Shown: positions 1 to 9,425, counted from the first letter of the stretch. The stretch: 12,500 nt of DNA from Cristatella mucedo (GCA_009760855.2 WPIO01000034.1:3450001-3462500); one strand, 5' to 3'. The notes: generated from the sequence alone by a model not told the origin. Made by a program: numbers and translations.

Positions 1-27
1 ATTCTATCAATGAATACAAACAAATAC

Positions 28-76
28 AATTCATTAGTATAGCGTCCTCTAGAGAACGTTATCTCTATTCAGGCGC
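28..76 (-). repeat. SINE family A tail fragment (copy 1)
   Basis: Read on the minus strand, this stretch has the family A tail: a block with 'gcctgaatagagat', then 'ttctct', then a degraded 'gggcgctata', then 'aatgaatt'. The same order is seen at 421-470, 525-570, 5042-5095 and 11631-11688. The tRNA-like head seen at 5109-5180 is not clear here, so this is either a 5'-truncated copy or one with a diverged head. Identification rests on comparison between copies inside this window. Confidence 0.7.
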
Positions 77-374
77 TTTTCCGATTACCCTTCGTTACCG
101 TTGGATCATCTTCGAAGCCTGTCCGTGGTTCTAGGCTAACTGGCGGAGCTGCAGTCTTTTTGTACACATAGGTTGATCGCCTATTGAACTGCCGAATAAG
201 AATGAAAGTGAAAGGAATAAAATATGAATGAATTTTAAACTGCCGAAGACTCTGCAAAGCACATGTGCTTCGTCATTCATCTGAACGAGGGAACCCTTTT
301 TACTCCAACAAACGGGTCGCTTTGCTTCGTCGCTCCCTGGTCTAACCCAGGTCAGGGGTCAATGTCAATGCCTT

Positions 375-470
375 TCGCCATCGAGGTCGTGAGCTCGAGC
401 TCCCAGGCGTATGTGAATGTATGCCTGGATAGAGTTTCAGTTCTCTTGCAGGGCAATACAAATGAATAAT
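375..470 (+). repeat. SINE family A copy with B-box-like head (copy 2)
   Basis: This forward copy has a head with the B-box-like core 'gagctcgagctcc' near 391-403, preceded by 'gaggtcgt' as in the copy at 5042-5185. The shared linker 'gcgtatgtga' follows. The tail runs from 421 to about 468 ('gcctggatagag', 'gttctct', 'agggcaatacaaatgaata'). The region upstream, where the A box should lie, is diverged. An A/T-rich end follows at 461-480, as expected of a retroposed element. Confidence 0.7.
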
Positions 471-524
471 ATTTTTTTCGTGATGCTCCTGTGTTGGCTT
501 CGCTGATTTGGCCCAGAGGTTTCT

Positions 525-570
525 CCTGAATAGAGATTAAATTCTCTTAGGAAGCTATGCAAATGAATTC
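525..570 (+). repeat. SINE family A tail fragment (copy 3)
   Basis: A forward tail of the same family, only about 55 nt after copy 2: 'cctgaatagagattaaattc', then 'tct', a degraded middle, and 'gcaaatgaattc'. No head is visible immediately before it, so it looks like a truncated copy or a tandem tail duplication of the neighbouring element. Confidence 0.65.
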
Positions 571-839
571 TACTTTTTATTGTTATACTTATTGCACTTG
601 ACCGACTGTAGTAACATCCAGGCACCATTGTACAAGACTGTAGCAACATGCGGGCGCCATTGCACAATACGTGTCCCCCTCTCCAATGACCTACATATAC
701 CTCTACCAATGACCTACTCTTATTCGGTCGCTGCTTCGGTCTCTCTGTTTTATGCATATCTTTTTCCTTTGGTCGAATATTTTGAAACAGCTTATATTTA
801 GAAACTTATCGGCTGAAAGAAAATCAAAACGCTCCCGCC
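571..839. other. Non-coding, no recognisable feature
   Basis: This AT-moderate stretch has short open frames on both strands, but none resembles a known protein or shows coding structure. Nothing else was recognised. Confidence 0.4.
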
Positions 840-1389
840 TCCGATGGCTGCCTCTTGTCGGCCTTTGCTTCGAACGGCAGCAGCTCCCTTCCCCCTCCAG
901 CCCAGAAGCCCAGGTTCTACTCGACTCGGCGAAGGACTCGGTCTGACCCACCAGTTGCTCGCCGCCAGTTCCCTCCATTCCAAGGCCCCACTAGGGGCGC
1001 TGCTGCAGCAGCAGCACTGGCCTTTCTCAGCTCACCGGCCGGCTCAGCTCACGACCGAGCTTTGTGCAGGTTCAAGATCCAGGGGCTGGCTGGCGGCTTG
1101 CTGTTGTTTCCGGCCGGTTTGTTGTTCGGGCCGCCACGTAACCGGCCTCGTCCGTGCTGTCACTCGCTTTGCGCCATTGACAGCACGCCGGCCTCGAGTC
1201 AGAGAAATTGTTTCTGCCTCTCTGGCACCCCTAGCAGGAAACAATAACACGGCAGAGTTCCTGTGAGTTTGGCACACCGGTTGCCACCTTGTTTACAAAA
1301 GGCAGGGATGGATGCCGAAACAGTGATCCGTGCTATCGTGTTGTTACTGTAAACTTCAGCAGCTGCGGAGCCCTGGATAAGAGCACGGA
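840..1389. other. GC-rich, CpG-containing stretch, no supported gene
   Basis: Base composition rises sharply compared with the flanks, with many CpG and GCC/GGC words, so several frames on both strands stay open at once. The translations are low-complexity Ala/Ser/Pro/Cys/Arg with no family signature, including a chance cluster of cysteines around 1100-1125. It could be a CpG-island-like regulatory segment or simply a GC-rich intron. No TATA box, splice-site pair or start codon could be defended. Confidence 0.35.
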
Positions 1390-1418
1390 GCAGAGGTGGC
1401 CAAGGGGGCCACCTCTGC
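1390..1418. repeat. 12-bp perfect inverted repeat (hairpin)
   Basis: The arms gcagaggtggcc (1390-1401) and ggccacctctgc (1407-1418) are exact reverse complements around the 5-nt loop aaggg. The stem is GC-rich and would be stable in RNA or as extruded DNA. Its role is unknown. It sits at the edge of a GC-rich segment and has no T-run, so nothing suggests a terminator. Confidence 0.85.
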
Positions 1419-1979
1419 TACGCCCCCTCCCCGGGCCCCGGGCTCCGGCCGCGTCCGGGCTCTAAGCTGGTGCCAGTCAACTCAGCAGCAGCAGAAGCCG
1501 TCTGAGCAGCAGCTGCTCAGTGCCAGGCTTCCAGTGCCTGCACATTTCTTTTCGAGCCTTTTTCCCCCACTGCCAGTCACTAAGGCCAGGCCGCCGAAGA
1601 TGTTGGCATGCGTCTGCCTGCGCCCTGCAGCCTTAACCTTGCTGACCGTAGGCGGCCATCTCCTCGGCGATCGGTGCCGAAGGAAGCGGTTTGCTGGTCC
1701 ACGTCAGGCGTCTCGCCGGCAAGGCCGCAAGCTCTGGGAGAAAGTGACCCCCACTACCAGACTGGCGCCGGCCGGGCGCTCACACACTGCACCGCTGCGG
1801 CCAGCCGAGAGCACTCAGCCATGCGGTTCGTGCTGGTCTGCAGACGCTGCGTGTGCGGCCGCTGGTGCATGTGTTGGCTTAACGTTCACGCGGGCAGCGA
1901 ACAAACACTACCAACTCAAGCAGCTCGTCCCTTCCCCCCCCCCCGTGCCTCGACGGGGCACCCGGTGTGGGAACCCATG
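1419..1979. other. GC-rich non-coding stretch
   Basis: A continuation of GC-rich sequence. Long open frames cross it into the CT tract but encode Ser/Leu/Pro/Arg-rich low-complexity sequence, with no domain and no splice structure. A C run of about 10 lies around 1935-1945. Nothing further is supported. Confidence 0.35.
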
Positions 1980-2152
<173 letters not shown>

Positions 2153-3878
2153 TTGGATCTCGGCAGGTTGGGCCTCTGGTCCTTTTTGCTGTTTCATTGT
2201 CTGGCACTCGGCCTGCTCTGTGCCGGCCCTCCGAGAGCTTTTTGCTCTCCCTCGGCTCTCTGCTCTCATCGCGTGGGCCGCACTTGCAAATGTTGACTGC
2301 TGGATTGAAGTGCGGCCCTCGCAGCCTCTCGAACCCGTTGGTCAAACAAGTTGTCGCACTCAGCTGCGCTCAGCCACTGCTCAGCCGCTTTGACAAGCGG
2401 ATGGATTTTTTCGGACGAGTCGTGGCCTTATCAAAATGCAAAGGCGTTGGGGCCCTCCTGTGGCCTCGATGTGTCCTTGGTGGTAACGACGGCCTACTGC
2501 CACCGAGAGGAGCAGCTGTCCTGAGCACAGCTCCTTTCACCGAGAGCTCCATCAGGCACTTGAGGTGGGCAATGGCTGCCGGGAGAGCAGCAGTGCACTA
2601 GGCGACCTTATCAACTCACCTCAGCAGGCTAACAGGTTTGGCACGTAATTCCGTACGGTCTGACGAATACCATTCATTTGGCCATAGCTAAGGCCCCCGG
2701 ATGCTGGCGTCAGTGCGCCCAGGTCGAGAACAGCCGCGCCGAACGGTCTAGGTCTGCAAGAGAGGAACCTTCAAAGAGGTCGGTGGCGGATGGCTGGTGA
2801 TGTAGCAGCTCTACGCTGCAGTAGGCGATTTCCACGTGGCACCTGCGCTGTCACGGTGCATCGGGCCGCCGAAGGACGCACAAGAGAAGCTGGTTGACAT
2901 GAAGGAAAGGTCGAAGGAAATTAATGCTAAATAAAAGGTCTGCCGAGTCTGGAGAGTGTCGCCGCCTTTGCTCACTGAGCGCCTGTGGAATCCGATTTGG
3001 CACCACCGAGCTGCACTCATCTGCTCCGGCTGGTGAGTGCAGCTGAGAAGCTCGGGGCCTCCAAGCTCAAGCTTGGTGCTACGCATGCATCCTGGGAGGA
3101 ATGTTGGGCAAACTATTCTCTGCCCGTTTATTTGGAGCTTTCGGTAAATGGTCATTGGAATGGTACGGTGCAAACGCGATCGGCTCCGTGCTTTCATTTA
3201 AGACTCGGAGTGCTTAAGCTCGATCGCTCTCTGTATCACAACGGCAACGCCCAAAGTGCCCCAAAACAACCAGGGCACACTGCTGCAAGGGCCTGAGACT
3301 GACTATGGTGAAAAAAAGTAAAGGCCGGCTCGTTCAACAGCGTCTTTGATGTGGCAACTTGGCGGCTCACTTCCCAGCTTGCAGCAGACAATAGAAGATT
3401 GCCTGCTTTAGGACTCGAACTCGACTCGGCGACATTATTCGGGAAGAGTGAAAGGACCTTTGACCCCGGAGCTAAGATCCGCTGTCTGCCTAACGGCACA
3501 GCATGATACAAAATGAGCCTGGACGTGGTCTTGAAACAGGCCGGAGCTGATTTAAAAAAAAGCGAGCCTGAGGCGGCCCTCTTAGAAGTATTGAAGTCGG
3601 CAGTCGTTAACGGGGGTAGGGCCCCCGTACAGAATGCAATACCGTCGCACACCTTCTGCCCCCACGCCCAGATGCAATTGCATTTTCTCTCAAAACTGCC
3701 AACCTTGCTTGCCAATTCAGCTGCACCGTGCCCTCCCCCTTGGCAGGATTCAGCTGCGACGCCTCGTGTCCCATCACAGGCGACACAGGCGACACACGGC
3801 GACTCACGGCAGCCAGCCTTTTCTGCTTTTGTCAACACTTTCGATTCTGATCCGCCTGGGTCGGCGGTGCAGCAGTCG
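2153..3878. other. Non-coding stretch, no supported gene
   Basis: No family-level protein match, RNA gene or mobile element was recognised over about 1.7 kb. Small points: a 16-nt near-palindrome ('ccaagctcaagcttgg') around 3061-3076, and a short imperfect tandem of 'ggcgacacac'-like units near 3779-3808. Open frames of 100 to 290 codons exist on both strands, but they overlap each other and read as low-complexity sequence. Confidence 0.4.
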
Positions 3879-4008
3879 CAGGAGGAGGAGGAGGAGGAGA
3901 AGTGCAGAGTGAGTGCACCCACCGGCGGCGGCGGCCGTCTGGCTAATTGAGCCGCGGGCACGAACAGAGGAGAGCCGGATGATGAGAGAAGGAGGAGGAG
4001 GAGCAGTG
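3879..4008. repeat. GGA and GGC trinucleotide simple repeats
   Basis: A run of about six GGA triplets occupies 3881-3899. A GGC run lies near 3923-3935 and a second short GGA run near 3990-4005. These produce Glu, Gly or (antisense) Leu and Ser homopolymers in translation. That explains the signal-peptide-like leucine run seen on the minus strand here. Confidence 0.85.
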
Positions 4009-4887
4009 GTGGGTGCGAGGTTAATCGGGGCATCCGCCGCCTCCTTTGACCAGCCCCTGACCGACAATGGCCCGACTGACCACTGCTTAGTGGTTGATTA
4101 GCTAACACTAATTAGCTTTGTTGATAAACAATATCGTGCAAATTTTCTGCCACACCGGCTGTTTCAACGCTAATTAAGAGTTTGTATCGCCCCAACGACT
4201 TCGGTTAACACGCACCGGACCCAGCACCAGAGTGTCCAGTCGTGCACCTGAGTCGAGCTGTTGTAGCTGCTGCAAAAGCTGCCACGAATTTGGCGTTACA
4301 TATTGAGGAAACAGCAGATGTTGCACCCGGCGGCAACATAGCAAGCTAGCATAGCATAGCAAGCAAGCAAGCTTACGGAGCATTTCAAAGTCATCTATAG
4401 CTATTGCAGTGAGAGCGAGAGGTGGCAGGCAAGTAGAGGGCGTGTGAGGAGTATCTACTGAGCCGGGGAGGGGGAGGCTGACAGAAAGATAGACGGGGGA
4501 GGTAGATTCGGGGTGGGAGGGGGAAGTGGATGAGAGAGTGTAAATGAACATGATTGATTTGAGATATTAGAATAGATACCATGTCTGCACATGTATGTCA
4601 GCATGTGTACATGCATTCGTAGGCACGCGCACACTTTTGCGTGCATGCCCGACGAAGATTAAGAATGAGAGAGAGAGAGAGAAATTTAGACAGAAGACCA
4701 GTGTCTTGCATGCTCACCCTGCAGCAGTTGAGCACCGGTGCCGTGCGGTGCCGTGCTGTGGCCACGTGAGGTGCCGTGATTCTTCGCTAGCTGCAGATTT
4801 CCTCGTTAGGAAGGAAGGTATTAAATATGGTGAGTCATAACGTGCATGTCGTCAGCACGTTTCAGCTGCAGGCAAGGAGCAAGCAAG
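4009..4887. other. Non-coding stretch with minor simple repeats
   Basis: Contains 'agcaagc'-type short repeats around 4340-4375, a degenerate 'catgtatgt' stretch near 4580-4625 and a short GA run at 4668-4682. No gene or regulatory site could be supported. Confidence 0.45.
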
Positions 4888-5040
4888 CTAAAGGCACGGT
4901 ATCCAAAGTAGTTCGAGGGTGGTTCGAGGCACAGCTATACGATTTGATGAGTCAGACAAGAAGTCGATTATGATGATGAGATGCATCCCTAGCCTGATTG
5001 GATAGTTGTTTGGATAGGTAGGTTGGGAAAAAAGAATGAA
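4888..5040 (+). repeat. Interspersed repeat family B (copy 1)
   Basis: Matches 8894-9040 in order along its length: 'ctaaaggcacggt' at the start, then 'ttcgagggtg' and 'gttcg', a diverged middle with 'agtc' and 'attatg' words, then 'agcctgattgg', 'ggat.g.taggt.g', and 'agaatgaa' at the end. The 'gttcgagggtg' part resembles a pol III B box, so a tRNA-derived SINE is possible. Its 3' end abuts the inverted family A element that starts at 5042. The family is not one I recognise by name. Confidence 0.65.
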
Positions 5041-5041
5041 A

Positions 5042-5185
5042 AATATAATTCATTTGTATATCGCCCTGAGAGAACTTAATCTCTATTCAGGCACTTCACA
5101 TATGCCACGGGGCTCGAGCCTACGACCTCAGCCAGACCTTGGTCCCGGGGCAAGCACCTTAACCACTGTGCCAAACCAGCTCGGA
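5042..5185 (-). repeat. tRNA-derived SINE, family A, most complete copy
   Basis: Read on the minus strand, a tRNA-like head comes first, with A box tggcacagtgg (5163-5173) followed by 'ttaagg', and B box ggctcgagcc (5111-5120), about 43 nt apart as in tRNA-type pol III promoters. The linker 'gtggcatatgtga' and the family tail 'gcctgaatagagattaag', 'ttctctcagggcgatat', 'acaaatgaatt' follow. Such elements are non-coding retroposons moved by a partner LINE that recognises the tail. This copy has intact-looking internal promoter boxes and defines the family for the other copies in the window. Confidence 0.85.
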
Positions 5186-5612
5186 AGGGAAGACTTGTCT
5201 TTTGGCTATCGTGTAACGGTGTTGTCTATGGTCACACCAACTATTTACAAAGCTGAGTGAAAGAACTAGAAGCGGGGCATGGTACAGGCCCTCTTTTTAA
5301 TTGCTGTCCATCACATAGTAAAACGCTTTTGCAAACGTTAGCGTTGATTGAATGCTGTACCTGTGTTCACGAGCAGGCGAGTCAGCATATCTGGATCCAA
5401 AAACTAGAGGTCGATAGTTTTTATTTATACTCCGTCCATTTACTGCCAGCATGCTGTTCTCAATCTCAGTGAAATGCTAACTTCAAGACAAGTTTGGGAG
5501 GGGAATGTTTCCAACCACCAAAAGAATCAGATAATACTGCGTGTGTTCTCTTCAAGACGAATCGGTTCGTCGAGCGAACTGTTGGCACTAGCTCTGTGGT
5601 CTGCACTCCGAC
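5186..5612. other. Non-coding, no recognisable feature
   Basis: Mixed-composition sequence with only short chance open frames. No repeat match to the rest of the window was noticed. Confidence 0.4.
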
Positions 5613-5630
5613 GGGGGGGGGGGGGGGGGG
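5613..5630. repeat. G18 homopolymer
   Basis: Eighteen consecutive G residues follow 'ctccgac', with another shorter G run at 5644-5649. Long G runs of this kind can form G-quadruplexes and are prone to length error in sequencing, so the exact length is uncertain. Confidence 0.9.
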
Positions 5631-6231
5631 TGAAAATCCAGTAGGGGGGATTAGGAATGGGCAGGACCCCCCTCACTGAATTGTTGCCTTCTCGAACTCG
5701 GCCGTGCCACGCGGCCCGTTGCAGCTTCGAGGCACCTTCGTTACTGGGTTAACTCAATAAAAGCGCAGCAGTGAACTGAGGCCATGCCGAAGGTGTGGCT
5801 ATAAATACTGCGTCTGTGTCCGGAGGTGTTTGCCAGAAGAAGAGAGCACGAGGCCGCTGTCGAAAATGGATGGAGCATTCACTCAAGCAGTGGCAGTAGC
5901 CAGGGCTAATTGAATGGTCAGTGTTGACTCGCATCAGCCAATGCCAATCGCACAATGCCAATAAAAGCAGAGCTTGCCCTACTGCCCAGCGGCATATGTG
6001 TATCTTATGTAACTATCGTCATCTTCTGCCCCGAACAGAGCTGCCAGGGGCAGAGCCGTGGCAGAGCCGCCGCCGGCAGAGGCCACTTTGTGCTCGCCCG
6101 GGCCGCGCCTCCGCCGCCGAGACCGCCATCAGCTGCCAAAGTGTTCGCTCCGCAGCCGCCGCCACGATCAGCATCTGGCGGCGTCGTGCGGCCAATTTGA
6201 TAACCGAGTACTTGCGATGCTCATTCGATCC
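5631..6231. other. Non-coding; TATA-like motif, then GC-rich stretch
   Basis: The word tataaata lies at 5800-5807, and from about 6030 the sequence becomes GC- and CpG-rich with GCC/CCG runs. The distance between them and the lack of a defendable coding exon mean a promoter cannot be claimed. Open frames through the GC-rich part are Arg/Ala/Ser-rich on both strands and look like a composition effect. Confidence 0.3.
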
Positions 6232-6267
6232 GCCAGCAGCCGACGGCCGTAGTAGTCGGCTGCTGGC
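6232..6267. repeat. 13-bp perfect inverted repeat (hairpin)
   Basis: The arms gccagcagccgac (6232-6244) and gtcggctgctggc (6255-6267) are exact reverse complements with a 10-nt loop (ggccgtagta). The stem is GC-rich and strong. It lies inside the GC-rich stretch. No function is assigned. Confidence 0.85.
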
Positions 6268-6648
6268 ATTGTGCGTCGCCGCCCGGGGTGCGCTACCGTG
6301 CTGACACGTGACCGGCAATGAGAACGACGGCAGCAGCCGCGGCAGCTGCGGCAGTGATTGGACCTTCTCTTCTCGGACCTGGCCAGGGACCCGCTATCGG
6401 TTGGAAGGCCTCGTGATCTCAAGATCCTCGTCTAGAGCAATCAAACTTTCCATTATAGCTGCTCACACAAAAACTGGCGCAAGCTGGTCAAGGGCAACTT
6501 GACCAAAAGCCAAGGCAGCTTTCTGGTTGTGTCATGCACGCCCGGTCGACACCATGTGGCTCTCTCGGGCCTGCAAGCTAACGGCTCGCTGTATGTGGCT
6601 ATTTTGAGATTATGACACTAGTTGGTTTATGGACTGATTTATGGCAGT
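6268..6648. other. Non-coding, no recognisable feature
   Basis: GC content declines across this stretch. Several GCAGC and CGGCAG words occur near 6328-6355. No gene or element was recognised. Confidence 0.4.
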
Positions 6649-6735
6649 GATTTATAACTAAATTTATAACTAAACTTGTAATTAAATTTATAACTAGATT
6701 TATAACTAAACTTATAACTAAATTTATAACTAAAC
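6649..6735 (+). repeat. AT-rich 12-nt minisatellite
   Basis: About seven tandem units of aatttataacta with small variants (acttgtaatta, agatttataacta, aacttataacta). The preceding 'gatttatgg' words at 6620-6648 look like decayed units. The tract is strikingly AT-rich between GC-richer flanks. Confidence 0.9.
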
Positions 6736-7068
6736 AGGCGGCAAAGGCCTGGGGAGTAACGTTGAGCACGCTGGGCAGGGCAGTCTCGTACTGGCCCGTA
6801 GGTGGGTGTCCGTGTGAATAGTCTTAGAGATGTCTTAGAGAGCCCACCTCGGTGTTCTGCTTGGTGTCGCGTACCTGCCGCTTGGAGAATGTCAAACTAC
6901 ACTGTGCGCGCAGCCTCTCTGCTGCTGCTGCTGCTGCTGCGGTGCAGCCGTTTGCTAAGCAAGCGACCTCCACCCGCCGCCGCCAAGGCCCGTGAGCACT
7001 CGTTGTCGCGCAGCGCTGGGCTGCTCTAGCTGAGTTCACATTGCAAACGACCTTCACTCCTGTTGCAG
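6736..7068 (+). other. Intron end upstream of the glypican exon
   Basis: Ends in a good 3' splice site: the pyrimidine-rich 'ccttcactcctgttgcag' finishing at 7068. A (TGC)7 run lies at 6920-6940. A short open frame from an ATG at 6889 reads through the TGC run as a leucine stretch and could be mistaken for a signal peptide; it is discussed separately. No other feature was seen. Confidence 0.6.
6920..6940 (+). repeat. (TGC)7 trinucleotide repeat
   Basis: Seven consecutive TGC units; read in the frame of the ATG at 6889 they give a leucine run. Located about 130 nt upstream of the exon acceptor. Confidence 0.9.
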
Positions 7069-7859
7069 ACGGTTTCATGGACATGGTCGACCGATCGGAG
7101 AGGAGCGCTACGCGCAGCCTGGGCGAGCACGCCGGCGGTGGCAGCCTCACGCATGCAGACCGGCACGCCCTGCAGCGCTTCTTCTCCGACCTGAGGGCCG
7201 TGCTGCAGGGTCACTTGGAGCTGGACGCGATGCAAGACAACGTCACGACGGCGGCCAACTTGTTGCTCGACCACATCTTCGCACGGACGTTCTTTCAGCA
7301 GCACGTAGCGGCAGCTGCCGGCGTCGTCGGCAGCGGCGGGCAGCACGGACACGGCGGCGGCGAACTCTCCAGCGAGTACTCGGCGTGCGTGAGAAAGTCG
7401 AGGCGCGTGGTCGGTGCTCCAGTGGTGCCACCTGGCCCTGCCGTCCACGGCTTCGTGGCACGGCTCGCTCGCGGCGTCTCGGCCGCAGCCGGCCTGCTGC
7501 ACGCGCTGCGGCTCGCAGCCGAGACGGTGGTGACGGCAGCAGAGCGAGCGCCACTCACGGCCGACTGTGTCAAGGACGTAGTCAAGATGTCGTACTGCAG
7601 TGGCTGCTACGGGCAGCTGGTGCAGAAGCCGTGCACCGAGTTCTGCACGGACGTGCTCGGCGTGTGCATGGGCGAGCTGCGGAAGCTCGAGCGCTCGTGG
7701 GACTATCACCTGAGCGCTCTGCGCATGCTCGTCGAGTTCACGCTGCGCCAGGGCTACGTGCAGACGCTCCTGTCGGTCGTCGGCGACGAGCTCGTGGCCG
7801 GTGCGGTGCGCGGCAGCATGCACAGCAGAGGTGCCAACGTCGCCATCTTGTACGACCAG
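7069..7859 (+). CDS. Glypican core protein, large internal exon (partial)
   Basis: This exon encodes the middle of a glypican, a GPI-anchored heparan sulfate proteoglycan of the cell surface that modulates Wnt, Hedgehog, FGF and BMP signalling. It starts after the acceptor 'tcctgttgcag' and ends at cag|gtacgg. It begins with two bases of a split codon, then gives 263 full codons. Seven cysteines lie at 7386, 7566, 7596, 7605, 7632, 7644 and 7665, in the order SSEYSACVRKS, ADCVKDV, YCSGC, KPCTEFC and GVCMG, with W at codon 210. The last six have spacings of 10, 3, 9, 4 and 7 residues, as I recall them for human glypican-1 (Cys246 to Cys279). The helical FFSDLR and LLLDHIF segments precede them. 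One N-glycosylation sequon (NVT) is at 7239. A Gly/His/Ala-rich insertion precedes SSEY, and the usual Pro-Phe-Gly after the first cysteine is not seen. GC3 is very high. The VVSQCGEP start of the next exon slightly favours the GPC1/2/4/6 (Dally-like) branch over GPC3/5; this is uncertain. Confidence 0.92.
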
Positions 7860-7880
7860 GTACGGAGAATCAAGGGAACC

Positions 7881-8424
<544 letters not shown>

Positions 8425-8562
8425 GAATAGAATAACGAGGGGCTGAAAGAAAGTTTGGAGCTACTGATTGAAGTAGGAATGCTCAGAGGCAGGAGGAACA
8501 CGTGCATGTGCTTGCATCATCAGGCGTGCCGGCAGGCTGTCCAATTTGCTGCCCAGTTTCCA
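8425..8562. other. Intronic sequence, no feature
   Basis: Short unique-looking intron sequence between the GA tract and the 15-nt minisatellite. Nothing was recognised. Confidence 0.4.
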
Positions 8563-8622
8563 TACCTGGTGCCGTCGTACCTGGTGCCATCCTACCTGAT
8601 GCCGTCCTACCGGATGACGTCT
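8563..8622 (+). repeat. 15-nt minisatellite, four units
   Basis: Four tandem 15-nt units: tacctggtgccgtcg, tacctggtgccatcc, tacctgatgccgtcc and taccggatgacgtct. The unit length is a multiple of three, so it stays open in translation (YLVPS-like). There is no sign of an exon around it. Confidence 0.9.
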
Positions 8623-8893
8623 CGGTTGCAGGTTGGAGAGTTCTGTAGCCTTATAACCGTAATCCTGCTTCTGTAGCTGTTGCATATTTTTTTAAATTTT
8701 GGTATTACTAGTGAGACATTTGAATAGCACCCTCAGTAACCTGCACATAGTCAAAATGCATAATCACACAAAGAACAAATCACAAGGACTCTGCAAATGG
8801 TGTGAGGAACAGGTGCTTCCTTTTAAATTTGGTCAAGTCCAGACATGTCTTGCGGCAGTCTGGAATGAGCTCCAGGCTGTGGAAACATGTACA
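8623..8893. other. Intronic sequence, no feature
   Basis: AT-richer intron sequence with a T run near 8689. Only chance short open frames are seen. Confidence 0.4.
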
Positions 8894-9040
8894 CTAAAGG
8901 CACGGTCTACAAAGGATCCAAGGTTCAGGTTCGAGGGTGTGTTCGCTGTATGACTTGAATCAGAAAAGTAGCTGAAATTATGCAGATAGCCTGATTGGGT
9001 CGGATTCGTCGGATGCGTAGGCGTAGAGAAAGAGAATGAA
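8894..9040 (+). repeat. Interspersed repeat family B (copy 2)
   Basis: Same orientation and same order of words as 4888-5040: 'ctaaaggcacggt', 'aggttcgagggtgtgttcg', 'agcctgattgg', 'ggatgcgtaggcg' and a terminal 'agaatgaa'. 'ggttcgaggg' is a good pol III B-box-like match, so a tRNA-related SINE is plausible. It is about 150 nt long. Confidence 0.65.
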
Positions 9041-9080
9041 GGGACCTGAGCTGTTAAACTGTTAAACTTTAAAGTCGATG

Positions 9081-9120
9081 CACTTCTCGATGAGTAGCCA
9101 ATGCCAGTTGGCGAGAAGTG
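9081..9120. repeat. Bulged 13-bp inverted repeat
   Basis: The outer arms cacttctc (9081-9088) and gagaagtg (9113-9120) and the inner arms gccaa (9097-9101) and ttggc (9108-9112) pair perfectly. An 8-nt bulge (gatgagta) lies on the left and the loop is 6 nt (tgccag). It would fold as a stem-loop in the intron RNA. No function is assigned. Confidence 0.75.
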
Positions 9121-9365
9121 GTGTAATGTGGCTGGCAACTGTGAGACTCACGACAAAGGAGCCTGGAGCTGCAGAGTTTTGGACTAATTGCGAGCGCCTT
9201 GCTGCATAGGCCGAAAGACCAACTTGGATGCTAAGCTGTTTGTCTTCGGTTAGCATGTGTTGCAGCACAAAGCGCTTATGCTTATATGCCCCACAACTCC
9301 GAGAACAGAAGAGCCACAGCAGTTAGCACTCCTGCTAGCAGCGTGCAATAAGCGATTGCTTGCTA
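9121..9365. other. Intronic sequence, no feature
   Basis: Unique-looking sequence with no gene, repeat match or regulatory site that I could support. Confidence 0.4.
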
Positions 9366-9425
9366 CCGGACTGGAACCCATGACTTGAGTCATGAAGTCA
9401 GAGCATTTTGTCGCTGTACTAAGAC
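9366..9425 (-). repeat. tRNA-derived SINE head relic
   Basis: Read on the minus strand, the stretch gives an A-box-like 'tagtacagcgac', then 'aaaatgctctgac', then a B-box-like 'gggttccagtcc' (near 9368-9379). These are the spacing and order of a tRNA-type pol III promoter. Both boxes have mismatches and no family A tail follows, so this is probably a decayed head of a different SINE. Confidence 0.5.

Noticed and set aside
844-1266. Cysteine-rich open frame as a possible N-terminal glypican exon
   Set aside because: The cysteine cluster comes from TTGTTG and CTGTTG words. The expected spacing of the four N-terminal cysteines and the residues around the double cysteine are not present.
3412-3434. 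B-box-like word on the minus strand
   Set aside because: Only a loose match, with no A box at the right distance and no tail shared with the other repeats.
4008-4108. Signal-peptide-like leucine run on the minus strand
   Set aside because: The leucines and serines are encoded by the antisense of a GGA/GAG simple repeat, and no recognisable secreted protein follows.
5109-5180. Functional tRNA gene
   Set aside because: A and B boxes are present, but the acceptor stem and anticodon arm do not fold as a tRNA, and a SINE tail follows.
5800-5807. TATAAATA as a core promoter
   Set aside because: No initiator, exon or gene start could be linked to it; such a word is expected by chance in 12.5 kb.
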